NCBI GenBank assembly: GCA_934339135.1
Contig: CAKRHP010000007.1
Location: forward strand, 1 to 64,000
Direction: 5' to 3'
DNA: 64,000 nt
DNA from: an uncultured Lachnospiraceae bacterium
GTDB lineage: Bacteria > Bacillota > Clostridia > Lachnospirales > Lachnospiraceae
The position numbers and the translations under genes were made by a program. The first letter of the stretch is position 1. Each line of letters starts with the position of its first letter. The notes beneath the pieces are model-generated. The model did not search any database and was not told the DNA's origin. It worked only from the letters and a program-made list of their open reading frames with translations. Positions 26,601 to 35,086 of the stretch are shown here, in pieces.

Positions 26601-29600
26601 CTGGGGCAGACAAAAAGATTATCGGTGGGCTTTCCAGAGGGAAAACGGTAAAAGTACTGGGGACGGAAGAGGTATCGGGAAAAACCTGGTACAAGATAAA
26701 ATACAAGAACAAAGATGCTTATGTGGCCGGCTGGTACATTGATGGAAATGGCGGGTATGAGGTATCTTTTGCTTCCGGCACCAAAATTTTCTTTACGGAA
26801 AACAGTGATGGATCAATCCGTCCGAATAACAGTACGGATGTTACCTTTTCCAAAACAGCGGATGGGTACCGTATTAAAAATGCAGACCTGTCAAAAATAG
26901 AGTTTGATAAAAAAGGAAAACTGACAGGAATGTTTGACCGCTACGGCAATGAGATTTCCGTATCTTATTCCGATGGGAAAATCAGTAAGCTGACCGATGC
27001 CGTGGGACGGTATCTGAAATTTACCTATAACGGGAACGGCTTGTTGGAAAAAGTAGTGGACAGTGCAGACCGCAGTGTCAGCTATTCCTACAATAAGAAA
27101 AAGCAGCTTACCGGAGTAAAAGATGTATTGGGGAACAGCACCACCTTTGAATACCATGAAAAATCCGGCATGCTTTCCGCAGTCAATGACCCATTAAAGC
27201 ATCAGGTAGTACGTAATGATTATGATGCCCTCGGCAGGATTGTCCGCCAGTATGACGGCGATAACATCATCCAGTATTTTATTTATGATGATGAGATTGA
27301 TAAAAAATCAGAGGGTGTCAGTGCCAGATATATGATTAACGGTAATGGCAAGGAGAGCAAAACTACCTTCAACCAGGACTTGAAACCGGTCATTGAACGG
27401 GATGCCCTGGGCGGTCAGACACAGTATAAATATGAATATTATAATGAAGACAGTGATAAATGGGTCAACATTACGGTAAAACGGGACGGAGACAAAGTAT
27501 GGGAGACTTATGAAGATTACCGGAGAAACCACAAAGTTGCCATACGTGAAACGGCGATTGACAAAAACAAGAATAAGACGGTAACGGAATACAACAAACA
27601 TGGAAATCCGGTCAGTGTTACTGATGCGGCAGGCAACACTGCCACCATGAAATATGATACATACGGCAACCTGGTGTCTGAAACGGACAAGGCTGGTAAT
27701 AAAACTACACATACCTATGATGATAACGGCATTAAACTTATGGAGGAAAAAGATGCCCTGGGGAATGTGACACAATACAAATATTATGCGGCAGAAGGTG
27801 ATATCAAAATTAAAGGGCTTACCAAGACCGAGACAGACCAGCGGGGTGCGGTAACCACTTACTACTATACCGCTTCCCATAATAATTGCAAAAAGATTCA
27901 GGATGCCCTGGGCAATGTGACGAAAGCATCCTATGACCATGTGGGCAGGAAAGTAACGGAAACAGATGCTCTGGGGAATGTAACGGGATATGAATACGAT
28001 GAGGCAGGCCAGCTCGTAAAGACGACCGATGCCCTGGGCAATACGGAGAAGTATAGCTATGATGCGGCAGGAAATAAAACATCAGAAACAGATAAGAAGG
28101 GCAACGAAACGAAATACCAGTATGATGCTAAAAACCAGCTGGTAAAGCTGACGGATGCAATGGGCAATGCAACGGAGTACAGCTATGACCATGTGGGCAA
28201 TGTCTTAAAAGAGATTACGCCAAAAGGAACGACCCGTTATGAATATGACGCCATCAATCAGAAGATAGAGGAAAAGAATGAATTAAAAGAAAAGACCCTC
28301 TATGATTATGATAAAAACGGTAACCTGACCCATGTGACGGATGCATTGGGACGTGTTACAGTCTACAGCTATGATTCCCTGAATCAGAAGACAGAACAGA
28401 AAGCGGCACTGGGTCAGACAACAAAATATCAGTATGATGCCCTTGGAAATGTGATTAGAGAAACCGATGCCCTTGGAAACAGCGTGGAAACCCGCTATGA
28501 TGCCCTGGGAAGGGTTATTCAGGCAACGGATAAAAACGGCAACAAAACATCTACGGTCTATGACGATAAAAATGGCACTGTGACAGTTACAGCAGCAGAC
28601 GGCGGTGTGACAAAAACAGAACTGGATCTCCTGTCCAGGGAAACCGAAGTGACGGATGCGCTGGGCCATGTTACACGGAAGCAGTATGACGGCAATGGAA
28701 ACCTGATCCGGGAAACGGATGCCTTAGGCCGTGTGACGGAATGCCGGTATGACGAACTGGACCGCCGGATCTCCATGAACCTGAAATATCAGGAAAACGG
28801 GGAAACAAAGGACTGCATTACAACTTACGAATACGACAAAAACGGCAATAAGAAGAAAGAAACCAATGCGAAAGGGCAGGTTTCCAAATGGAATTATGAT
28901 GCCTTAAACCGTGTCGTAAAAGAGATCAATGCAGAAAACGGGGAACAGAGCTATACCTATGATGAGGTGGGCAATGTCATCAAGGCAGAGGATGCCCTGG
29001 GACGTACCGTATCCAAAAAATATGATGCCCTCTCCAGGGTAACCGAAGAAAAAGATGCCCTGGGAGCAGTAACCGCCTATACCTATGATGCAGCCGGAAA
29101 CGTCACCGTGAAGACTGACGCTGCCGGAAATAAAACAAAATATGCGTATGATGATCTTGACCGCAATACCGCCATCACGGATGCGTATGGCAATAAAGAG
29201 GTAATGGAATACGATGCGGTGGGCAATAACACAGCGAAACAGGACCGCAACGGAAACATCACCAGATACAGCTATGACAAAAATGGGCAGTTAATCAGGA
29301 CCACAGACCCATATGATAAGAGCATATCCTATACATATGATTCCATGGGAAGGCAGATTAAGGTCACCGATGCCAAGGGCGGGGAGACTTCCACCGGATA
29401 TGATAAGCTGGGAAGGAAAATATCTTCCACAGACCAGGCAGGCAATACGACCAGGTACCAGTATGATGCGGCAGGCAACCTGATCAAAGAAACCGACCGC
29501 AACGGCAAGGTCACCGGCTACAGTTATGATGGATTTGACCAGCTGGTAAAGGTAACGGATGCAGAATCCAATAATACAGCATACCGCTATGATCTGGCAG

Positions 29601-32167
29601 GAAACCTGTTGGAACAGAAAGACGGGGAAGGAAGGACGGTATCTTACGCTTATGACAGCATGAACCGGAAAATTTCCATGACGGATGGTGCCGGAAAGGA
29701 AGAAAGCTACAGCTATGATAAAGCATCTAACCTGACTGCCAAAACGGACCGCAATGGTACCGTTACGAATTACACCTATGATGCCTGTAACCGGCTCCTG
29801 ACGGAGAAAGCGGGAAAGATATCTTACCGGTACAGCTATGATAAGCTTGGGAACATGCTGACCATGACGGACAATACCGGAACAACGAAGTACAGCTATG
29901 ATGCCCTGTCCCGGATGACCAAAATGGTAACTTCCCAGAACCAGACAGTCGGCTACAGCTATGATGCGGCAGGAAACCGCCTTACCGTGCAGTCCGGTGT
30001 GAACCAGCTTACACGGTACAGCTACGATAAGATGAACCGTATCAACAAGGTGGAATATAACGGGCAGAATACCCGGTATGACTATGATGCCAACGGAAAC
30101 CAGATCAAAATGATCCATTCTAACGGCATGAAGACAAGCTACACCTTTGACGGAAGAAACCTTCTGACGGGAATCATCAACACCAATCCTGACGGGACTA
30201 ATAAGAAGTATTATTATAACTACGATCCGGAAGGCCTGCTGACCAAAAAGCAGGAGCCAAAGGGAATAACGACATACAGTTATAACGGGGACAAACAGCT
30301 TGTCAGCATGACAGAGCCGTCTGGCAGGGTAACCGGCTATACATACGACAGAGCCGGTAACCGCAGAAGCCAGAGGGTAGCGGATGGCAGTGACGTAACA
30401 GCAATCGAATACATCTACGACAGTCAGAACCGTCTGACAGCAACCATAGAAAAGAAGCCAGATACAACGGTACATACTGACTATGAGTACGATGCCAACG
30501 GTAACCAGACCAGGGTCGTGGCAAAGGACAGTGCAGCAGGAACCACAAAAACAGACACCTATGTCTATGACGAGCTGAACCAGCTGACACATATCAGCGG
30601 CAGTGACGGCAGTCAGTCAGACTACACCTACTATGCAAGCGGTTTGCGTGCCTCCAAGAATGTCAACGGAAGCACCGCCGTATTTACCTATGACGGAACG
30701 AAGCTCCTGACTGAGCAGACAGCAGGGCAGACGAAAACAAATATCCATGGCACAAATCTGATTGCCACGGCAGGCAGTGATATGTTATATTATCAATATA
30801 ACAACCATGGCGATGTCATCAGCGTCCTTGACCAGGCAGGAGAGGTTAAGAACGAATACGACTATGATGCCTTTGGCAATGCCATTACAGAGAAGGAAAC
30901 GGTTTCCAACCCTTACCGTTATGCCGGTTATTATCAGGATTCCGAAAGCGGGCTGTATTACCTGCAGAGCCGCTACTATAATCCGAGGACGGCAAGATTC
31001 CTGACGGAGGACACTGCTTCCGGTAAGTATACCGACCCGTTGAGCCTGAATAAGTATACCTACTGCCATAACCAGCCGGTGACGGGATATGATCCGGACG
31101 GGCATTTCCTGCATATCGTAGCAGGGGCAGCCATCGGTGCACTGGTCAGTGGTGGACTCTCCTATGCATCACAGGCGATCAAAAACAAGAGCTTTACAAA
31201 GGGAATCAACTGGCAGAAGGTTGCCGGAAGTGCCGCAGAAGGAGCTATTATCGGTGGTGTCGGTGCCGCTACAGGCGGAGCCGGTCTGGCAGCATCTGCC
31301 GCAGGAACGGCAGCAAAAACCGGAGCGAAAACAGTAGCCAAGACAACAGCTAAGGCTGTGGCGAAGAAAGTCGCCATTAATGTGGCCGGAAATGCCGCCG
31401 GGAATGTTGCAAACCAGGCAATCAGCAAGGGCGTTAAGAAGATCAGTGCCAAGGAGGCAGCGGTAGCCGGGGCTACCGGAATCCTGGATGTGGCAGGGAA
31501 TGCCGCAGGTACAGCTCTTAAAAAAGCCGGCAGTAAGGCAGTCCGCAAGATCGCCGGAGCAGCGGCAGAAGGAGCCGGTGCGATTGCAGCGAAAAAGGCC
31601 GGGGCGAAAGCCGCCCAGAAGGCACTTGGGACTTCTGCGGAAGCGGGCTTGGCAGGTGCAGGGAAGAATGCAGTTTCATCACAGCAAGGTTTAGGTAAAA
31701 AGCTGTTAGATGGAATTGATAATCTGAAAAGTACCGGAAAAGCACTTTTGAAGGATGAGGGCGGATTTTTAGATCTTGATGCACTGGCTGGGAAGAAGTC
31801 GGTTTCAGGAGCTGTTGGTAAGAGTGGTAGTTCTTCGGGTAAGTATCAGGTTGGTGCATATCAAGATATAAAAGGTGTGGAAGGTTTGGATGCTCATCAT
31901 GTAGGACAAAAAGCATTGATGAAAAAGTTGGTTGCAGATTATGATGAGTTAACGGCACCTGCAATTAATGTTCCGAAACTGGGACATACAAAGAGACATC
32001 CTGAAAGGGGGATTGTATCAAGGAGTACAACGGGGATAACTAATGCAAGACAATTACTTGCAAGAGATTTATTTGAATTAAAGAGGGTATATCCTGACAT
32101 ACCTAATTCTGCACTGAAGGAATTAATAGATATGAATAAGAAAATGTATCCAGAAATGAGGAAATAG
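23618..32167 (+). CDS. Giant secreted RHS/YD-repeat polymorphic toxin with HNH-type tip
   Basis: 2849 residues from the ATG at 23618 (AAGGAGAA seven bases upstream; an ATG at 23597 precedes it). Order of parts: signal peptide (1-33); two CBM2-like carbohydrate-binding modules (about 104-195 and 207-301); two Fn3 domains (about 308-480); Ca-binding TSP3-like Asp repeats (about 490-565); vWA domain with 'SIDQSGSMWS' MIDAS (about 690-870); DUF6531-type RHS start ('YNSLSANESSILGKGYH'); an inserted SH3b domain (about 975-1048); a very long YD-repeat barrel (about 1105-2430); RHS core 'YYNPRTARFLTEDTASG' and 'YDPDG' (about 2435-2495); an Ala/Gly/Lys-rich pre-toxin region; and a C-terminal tip with 'GLDAHHVGQKALM' and 'PKLGHTKRHPERG', an HNH/EndoVII-type nuclease pattern. 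It probably acts in contact-dependent killing of neighbours attached to fibre or mucus. A candidate immunity gene follows 5 nt downstream. Confidence 0.9.
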   Translation: MRVKHKKRMKRVLAMILTAAITLQTGFSPVASAATGSETAKAGSSTVEMDSNTAKRSSMENSTVDANAAQKNNTLGDSGQESKASDLPEETGVELSKKEFSTGFKVINQWDNQFQGEITITNTSEKTIENWNVTCNFSHEITEIWNAFIYDHKGDTYQFKNAEWNSDIAPGASVSFSFTANWDNDTINKPSKFELSSERITLDGDNYKAEFSVTSDWGDGYTGSITITNDTNKTIRDWVLSFDFDHDIDSVWNGNMIEHNGNHYVIQNTGYNGNLKKGEKIEIGFQGKPGKVQNGPYNYELLSYEDLKLELDAPKLVLDGTGEYPVLSWNRVDGAATYTVQRKKGTDGKYTVLATDLTAKTYTDMDIHEKGEYYYVVTADNKFTKSPLSNEECYRNIAKTPTLLGKIENNAAKLIWDETLGARSYTLYRSTKSGGPYYVLADKLLKTEYVDEDMDPDEIYYYVVVAVNERGNSDNSNEIKLGINEDREYTFEAEQDDDKDGLTNSEELLHGTDVFSKDTDNDGLDDAEEVRRGTNPLEPDTDGDGIYDGAEVLLGLDPLEKDEMGEYQTEKKSDSGRAEVNISGDSNLVLAPVGANDSDNVLVNSLEGMVGNAVDVTTGGFPFKEGEITFHYTDEELQELGIGEDDLSVYKVNYDTKELEKLTEVTYDKEKNTLVGVITDGGTYLLGYSKMSIDLSNVDIVFSIDQSGSMWSNDRNYYRILATKKFLKNLKEDSYRAGILAFEDFTTVKCKITKDKNALNKALDGMYYDGGGTDLYKAIVDAVDMFKDNSKRKVIVLFTDGYGGNPVPAATNLCNKKNVVVNTVALGSGTNTSLLEKIATYTKGGYFYINNSRSMTQEDVEKQIDLIYEKLSKQLTLSEEAEDEDLPESRMNLEFSDLYSGIDSKEAQEWMTTASTNLLTGNYVYDETDIALEGPGNNLSFTRTYNSLSANESSILGKGYHTNLDMKVEKQESSSGGNIQVGKVDVSRLNVRAGAGADKKIIGGLSRGKTVKVLGTEEVSGKTWYKIKYKNKDAYVAGWYIDGNGGYEVSFASGTKIFFTENSDGSIRPNNSTDVTFSKTADGYRIKNADLSKIEFDKKGKLTGMFDRYGNEISVSYSDGKISKLTDAVGRYLKFTYNGNGLLEKVVDSADRSVSYSYNKKKQLTGVKDVLGNSTTFEYHEKSGMLSAVNDPLKHQVVRNDYDALGRIVRQYDGDNIIQYFIYDDEIDKKSEGVSARYMINGNGKESKTTFNQDLKPVIERDALGGQTQYKYEYYNEDSDKWVNITVKRDGDKVWETYEDYRRNHKVAIRETAIDKNKNKTVTEYNKHGNPVSVTDAAGNTATMKYDTYGNLVSETDKAGNKTTHTYDDNGIKLMEEKDALGNVTQYKYYAAEGDIKIKGLTKTETDQRGAVTTYYYTASHNNCKKIQDALGNVTKASYDHVGRKVTETDALGNVTGYEYDEAGQLVKTTDALGNTEKYSYDAAGNKTSETDKKGNETKYQYDAKNQLVKLTDAMGNATEYSYDHVGNVLKEITPKGTTRYEYDAINQKIEEKNELKEKTLYDYDKNGNLTHVTDALGRVTVYSYDSLNQKTEQKAALGQTTKYQYDALGNVIRETDALGNSVETRYDALGRVIQATDKNGNKTSTVYDDKNGTVTVTAADGGVTKTELDLLSRETEVTDALGHVTRKQYDGNGNLIRETDALGRVTECRYDELDRRISMNLKYQENGETKDCITTYEYDKNGNKKKETNAKGQVSKWNYDALNRVVKEINAENGEQSYTYDEVGNVIKAEDALGRTVSKKYDALSRVTEEKDALGAVTAYTYDAAGNVTVKTDAAGNKTKYAYDDLDRNTAITDAYGNKEVMEYDAVGNNTAKQDRNGNITRYSYDKNGQLIRTTDPYDKSISYTYDSMGRQIKVTDAKGGETSTGYDKLGRKISSTDQAGNTTRYQYDAAGNLIKETDRNGKVTGYSYDGFDQLVKVTDAESNNTAYRYDLAGNLLEQKDGEGRTVSYAYDSMNRKISMTDGAGKEESYSYDKASNLTAKTDRNGTVTNYTYDACNRLLTEKAGKISYRYSYDKLGNMLTMTDNTGTTKYSYDALSRMTKMVTSQNQTVGYSYDAAGNRLTVQSGVNQLTRYSYDKMNRINKVEYNGQNTRYDYDANGNQIKMIHSNGMKTSYTFDGRNLLTGIINTNPDGTNKKYYYNYDPEGLLTKKQEPKGITTYSYNGDKQLVSMTEPSGRVTGYTYDRAGNRRSQRVADGSDVTAIEYIYDSQNRLTATIEKKPDTTVHTDYEYDANGNQTRVVAKDSAAGTTKTDTYVYDELNQLTHISGSDGSQSDYTYYASGLRASKNVNGSTAVFTYDGTKLLTEQTAGQTKTNIHGTNLIATAGSDMLYYQYNNHGDVISVLDQAGEVKNEYDYDAFGNAITEKETVSNPYRYAGYYQDSESGLYYLQSRYYNPRTARFLTEDTASGKYTDPLSLNKYTYCHNQPVTGYDPDGHFLHIVAGAAIGALVSGGLSYASQAIKNKSFTKGINWQKVAGSAAEGAIIGGVGAATGGAGLAASAAGTAAKTGAKTVAKTTAKAVAKKVAINVAGNAAGNVANQAISKGVKKISAKEAAVAGATGILDVAGNAAGTALKKAGSKAVRKIAGAAAEGAGAIAAKKAGAKAAQKALGTSAEAGLAGAGKNAVSSQQGLGKKLLDGIDNLKSTGKALLKDEGGFLDLDALAGKKSVSGAVGKSGSSSGKYQVGAYQDIKGVEGLDAHHVGQKALMKKLVADYDELTAPAINVPKLGHTKRHPERGIVSRSTTGITNARQLLARDLFELKRVYPDIPNSALKELIDMNKKMYPEMRK

Positions 32168-32172
32168 TAATT

Positions 32173-32517
32173 ATGAATGAAAAATTTGTTGAAAAGATTT
32201 ACAAAACAATAGTTGAAGACGGAGTCGGTGAATATAAAAATTTGCTTGATAACACAGCTCTAAAAAATGCTACAGACAAATATTGGATAAATGTATTAGA
32301 GTTGTATGAGAAATTGACTTCTGAAGAAAAAGAAAAAATGTTAAAATTTGCTGAACTTATTATGATTGATACAATTTCAAGTGTTTTTGGTATATTAGAT
32401 GGTTCAAGTACCTTGTCTGGTGGAGATTTTGAATTTGAAGTTAGGATTAATGGTATTAGTACGGAAGATGAATTACAGGATACATTCCTTGGATTCGTAG
32501 AAGAAAATAATAATTAA
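32173..32517 (+). CDS. Candidate immunity protein for the RHS HNH toxin
   Basis: 114 residues, acidic, mostly helical in appearance ('KFVEKIYKTIVEDGVGEYKN', 'LTSEEKEKMLKFAELIM'), with no signal peptide or TM. No family was recognised. It begins 5 nt after the rhs stop codon, with GAGGAAA at the end of rhs as ribosome site. Position, small size and acidity are those of a cognate cytosolic immunity protein that neutralises the nuclease tip. It is followed 30 bp later by structured RNA element A. Confidence 0.7.
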   Translation: MNEKFVEKIYKTIVEDGVGEYKNLLDNTALKNATDKYWINVLELYEKLTSEEKEKMLKFAELIMIDTISSVFGILDGSSTLSGGDFEFEVRINGISTEDELQDTFLGFVEENNN

Positions 32518-32546
32518 AATCATCAATGTATCGAGCTTAATAATTT

Positions 32547-32753
32547 TGTAACATTTCTCTTGACGATCTCAAAGCCTCCATGTTACAATGGCACGCACAA
32601 GTGGGTGTAAGGGGGATGAAAAGTTCTCGTAATACCTAAACCAAAACACAGAATCGGGAATGTTTTATTGGCGATAACTGCCATGAAACATTCTCGATTT
32701 TTCTGTTACAGGGTAATCCCGATAAAAATGTCCCATAGCATAACAAATTCCTA
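32547..32753 (+). ncRNA. Structured RNA element, copy A (promoter, RNA, terminator)
   Basis: A promoter TTGACG (32560-32565), 18-nt spacer, TACAAT (32584-32589) is followed by a ~110-nt predicted RNA. It has a small helix (GGTGT...ATACC enclosing GGGGA...TTCTC) and a terminator hairpin AATCGGGAATGTTT (32652-32665) with AAACATTCTCGATT (32686-32699) plus T-run. Conservation with copy B (35664-35864) continues past the terminator to ~32753. Substitutions between copies keep the pairing through G-U exchanges. No known RNA family was recognised. Confidence 0.65.
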
Positions 32754-33130
32754 AACATCACAACGGCTCTGCCGGTGGGTGTATTTCGGCTTATGCCATT
32801 CTCTGGCGGCATAAGCCCTTTAACCTGCACTATTTTCGACCCTAATATTTTTCTTATATTTTCTAAAAGTATCTTCTTTCACATTTCCCCAACAAGCCCT
32901 AAAAAGTCTATCATGGGTAACTCCTCGACTTTGCTCTTAAAATCGCACACAGGGGCAACACAGGCTCTCACAGGGGCAAGAGAAAGTTGATTTGTCTGTC
33001 TAAAAAATGAATTTGTGCATATTTACGGTTTTTTCTCTGTTTTTGGTCTATGGCATAAAGCCAATTCTGTCTTCACATCGCTAAAGTTTCCTCCGATTTT
33101 TCAAAAACAAAAATTTTGACTTGCAACTGT
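32754..33130. other. Non-coding region between RNA element A and the IS110 left end
   Basis: No gene supported. It contains a perfect 10-bp hairpin, GGCTTATGCC (32788-32797) with GGCATAAGCC (32808-32817), and two CACAGGGGCAA direct repeats near 32950-32980. Part may belong to the IS110 element or to the lost 5' part of the second toxin cassette. Confidence 0.4.
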
Positions 33131-33156
33131 TCTTTTTCAGAGTTAATATCACACAC

Positions 33157-33288
33157 CACGAAGGAGATTTCTTCTGCTTCGTGTCCTGTGTTCTACAGGA
33201 TGTATCCATCTCCATGAAAGTCAGCGGTGTTCCTTTGCGGAATATTTTGTGCCTGACCAGAAGTGGATAGGCTATACCACTCTTGCAC
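33157..33288 (+). ncRNA. Candidate IS110 bridge RNA region
   Basis: Upstream of the transposase, where IS110-group elements encode their bridge RNA. Hairpins: CACGAAG (33157-33163)/CTTCGTG (33177-33183), TCCTGT (33184-33189)/ACAGGA (33195-33200), and GTGC (33249-33252)/GCAC (33285-33288) enclosing AGTGG (33262-33266)/CCACT (33277-33281). The target- and donor-binding loops cannot be assigned without the element ends. Confidence 0.45.
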
Positions 33289-33382
33289 ACTTGGTTGCTG
33301 AAAAGATGCGTAATTCCGAGAAAGATGCTTAACAATTGAGATTGCCACTATTTTGCCAAACATTGAGATTGGGGTTGATTTT

Positions 33383-34615
33383 ATGGTAAAAGAAAATTTT
33401 ATTTATGTGGGTATCGATTTACACAAAGAAACCCACACAGCAGTTATGATTGACTGCTACAATCAAAAGCTTGGAGAGATTACTTTTCCAAACAGACCAG
33501 CCGATTTTCCTAAGCTGGTAACAAAGGTTAAAAAATGTAATACTGATGCAAAAGAAGTAGTCTATGGTCTGGAGAATGCTTATGGTTACGGCAGACCTTT
33601 AGCGGTGTGGCTGATTGATAAGGGGTATTTTGTAAAGGATGTAAATACCGCTATCTCACATCGACAGGCAAAGCACCGGGGTGCCATGTATCGCAAAAGT
33701 GACAGTGATGATGCGGAAGCCATTGCACTTGCAACATTAAACATGCTTGATAAGCTTCCGGATGCTTGTCCGAACGATGCGTACTGGTCACTCGGTCAGT
33801 TGGTGCACCGCAGGGACAATATCATGAAGCAAAGGACGAGATTAGTCAACCAATTGCATGAGCAGTTGTGTATTGCATATCCGTCTTATAAGCAGTTTTT
33901 CAATGACATCAGCAGACCCACTGCACTGTATTTCTGGGAGCATTACCCGTCTAGAAAGTATTTGAAGGGTAAGAGTGTGGAAGACCTACGAACAGAACTT
34001 GTTCCGGTCAGCCACAATAGATGTTCGACCAAAAACTGTGAGAAAATCTTGGATGCGGTAGCAAGTGACAAGGTAAAAAATAATGCTTACCAAGATGCCA
34101 GGGACATGGTGACTCTTAACATTGTCAGTGATTTACAGCACTATGACAGCCAACTGGCAGAGGTAGACAAGATGCTGGAACAGATGTATAAGATGCTTGG
34201 CTGCACGCTTACAACCATTCCCGGTGTAAATGTCATCACAGCAGTGAAGATTCTGGCTGAAATCGGTGATATCAAACGCTTTAGTAATGCCAATAAGCTG
34301 GCACAGTTTGCCGGAATTGCACCGCTTCATCTATCCTCCAGCGGTAAGGGGAAAGATGTAGCTACCAAGCAGGGGAACAGACGATTGCAGGCTACGATTT
34401 ACTTCCTTGCAATTCAAATGGTGCAGGTATCCTCAAAGGGTACACCACGAAATCCAGTAGTGCGGGCCTACTACGAGAAGCGTAAGGCAGAGGGAAAAAC
34501 CAGCCAGCAGGCACTGATTTGTATTTCAAGACGGTTAATCAGTGTTATTTACGGAATGTTAAAGCATGGTACGGAATATCGTATGCCAGTGGTGGAAAGT
34601 GCTGACGAAAAGTAG
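33383..34615 (+). CDS. IS110-family transposase (DEDD recombinase)
   Basis: 410 residues from the ATG at 33383 (GGGGTTGAT upstream). The N-terminal RuvC-like DEDD domain begins 'YVGIDLHKETHTAVMID', with further acidic residues in 'YGLENAYGYG' and 'RKSDSDDAEAIAL'. The C-terminal transposase_20 domain holds 'LTTIPGVNVITAVKILAEIG' and the 'APLHLSSSGKGKD' segment with the catalytic serine. The gene is uninterrupted, so the element may be active. Members of this family recombine donor and target DNA guided by a bridge RNA encoded in the adjacent non-coding end. Confidence 0.93.
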   Translation: MVKENFIYVGIDLHKETHTAVMIDCYNQKLGEITFPNRPADFPKLVTKVKKCNTDAKEVVYGLENAYGYGRPLAVWLIDKGYFVKDVNTAISHRQAKHRGAMYRKSDSDDAEAIALATLNMLDKLPDACPNDAYWSLGQLVHRRDNIMKQRTRLVNQLHEQLCIAYPSYKQFFNDISRPTALYFWEHYPSRKYLKGKSVEDLRTELVPVSHNRCSTKNCEKILDAVASDKVKNNAYQDARDMVTLNIVSDLQHYDSQLAEVDKMLEQMYKMLGCTLTTIPGVNVITAVKILAEIGDIKRFSNANKLAQFAGIAPLHLSSSGKGKDVATKQGNRRLQATIYFLAIQMVQVSSKGTPRNPVVRAYYEKRKAEGKTSQQALICISRRLISVIYGMLKHGTEYRMPVVESADEK

Positions 34616-34685
34616 TGAAATAATGGCAAATATGTAGTAGAATTTTAAGCAGATGTGATAGTCAGCTTTGGGAAGTGTACGCATT

Positions 34686-35082
34686 TTCCGGAAGAGTGGC
34701 ATTGGCTTGGATTATTATAAGGGTAAAGAGTTTATGTCAAGAGTGGTACATCTTCTACAACAGCAGGATTTGATGACTGGTTGGGTAAGGGTGCAACAGA
34801 TAATAAAGTGTACTTTGGAATGAAGGATGGAACAGCTCAATATACAGGAATAACTAAACAAACAAAAAATGCTAGATTAAATCAACATAATAACGCAGGT
34901 AAAGGTTTTGATGATTTAGATATTCAATATGAGGGCTTAACCAGAAATCAGGCCAGAGAATTGAGCAATATTATATTGAAAATGGGCCGAATGCTCTTAA
35001 TAAGATTAACAGTATAAGTCCGAATAATAAATATTATCAAGATGCAATGAATTGGGCAAAACAATACTTAGGAGTGGAATAG
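34686..35082 (+). pseudogene. Orphan RHS-type toxin tip, GIY-YIG-like, frameshifted
   Basis: A C-terminal toxin fragment without its RHS body. Reading frames must be changed twice: near 34742 ('GKEFMS' to 'KSGTSSTTAGFDDWLGKG') and near 34955 ('NQARE' to 'QYYIENGPNALNKINS'), each consistent with loss of one base (a G in the latter, TTGAGCAA for TTGGAGCAA). The restored sequence has 'KVYFGMKDGTAQYTGITKQT', a GIY-YIG-like start, a conserved Arg ('ARLNQH') and the late Glu ('ELEQYY'). It ends 'WAKQYLGVE' at TAG 35080-35082, 4 nt before an Imm26-like gene. It is a decayed alternative tip whose immunity gene survives. Confidence 0.75.
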
Positions 35083-35086
35083 AGAT

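Larger units (their letters stand above)
33130..34660 (+). mobile_element. IS110-family insertion sequence (ends approximate)
   Basis: An intact IS110 transposase with a ~250-nt structured non-coding left flank, as in this family. IS110 elements lack terminal inverted repeats, so the exact ends cannot be read here. It lies between the intact rhs cassette and the decayed second toxin tip. Confidence 0.65.

Noticed and set aside
29291..30592. 433-codon minus-strand frame inside rhs
   Set aside because: It is antisense to the YD-repeat coding region; repeat-driven codon bias keeps the opposite strand open. The translated product looks like shadow sequence.
26930..30900. Possible CRISPR-like or tandem DNA repeat array
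   Set aside because: The repetition is degenerate protein-level YD repeats of varying spacing in one reading frame, with no constant repeats and spacers.
32590..32605. GGCACGCACAA at the start of the RNA elements as a c-di-GMP riboswitch
   Set aside because: Only a short match; the downstream conserved GGACGCAAAGCC-type core and the second helix of GEMM-I are absent.
34781..35017. 78-codon frame starting at TTG as an independent gene
   Set aside because: It is the middle part of the frameshifted toxin tip: coding similarity continues beyond it in another frame to 35082, and its own last residues are out of frame.
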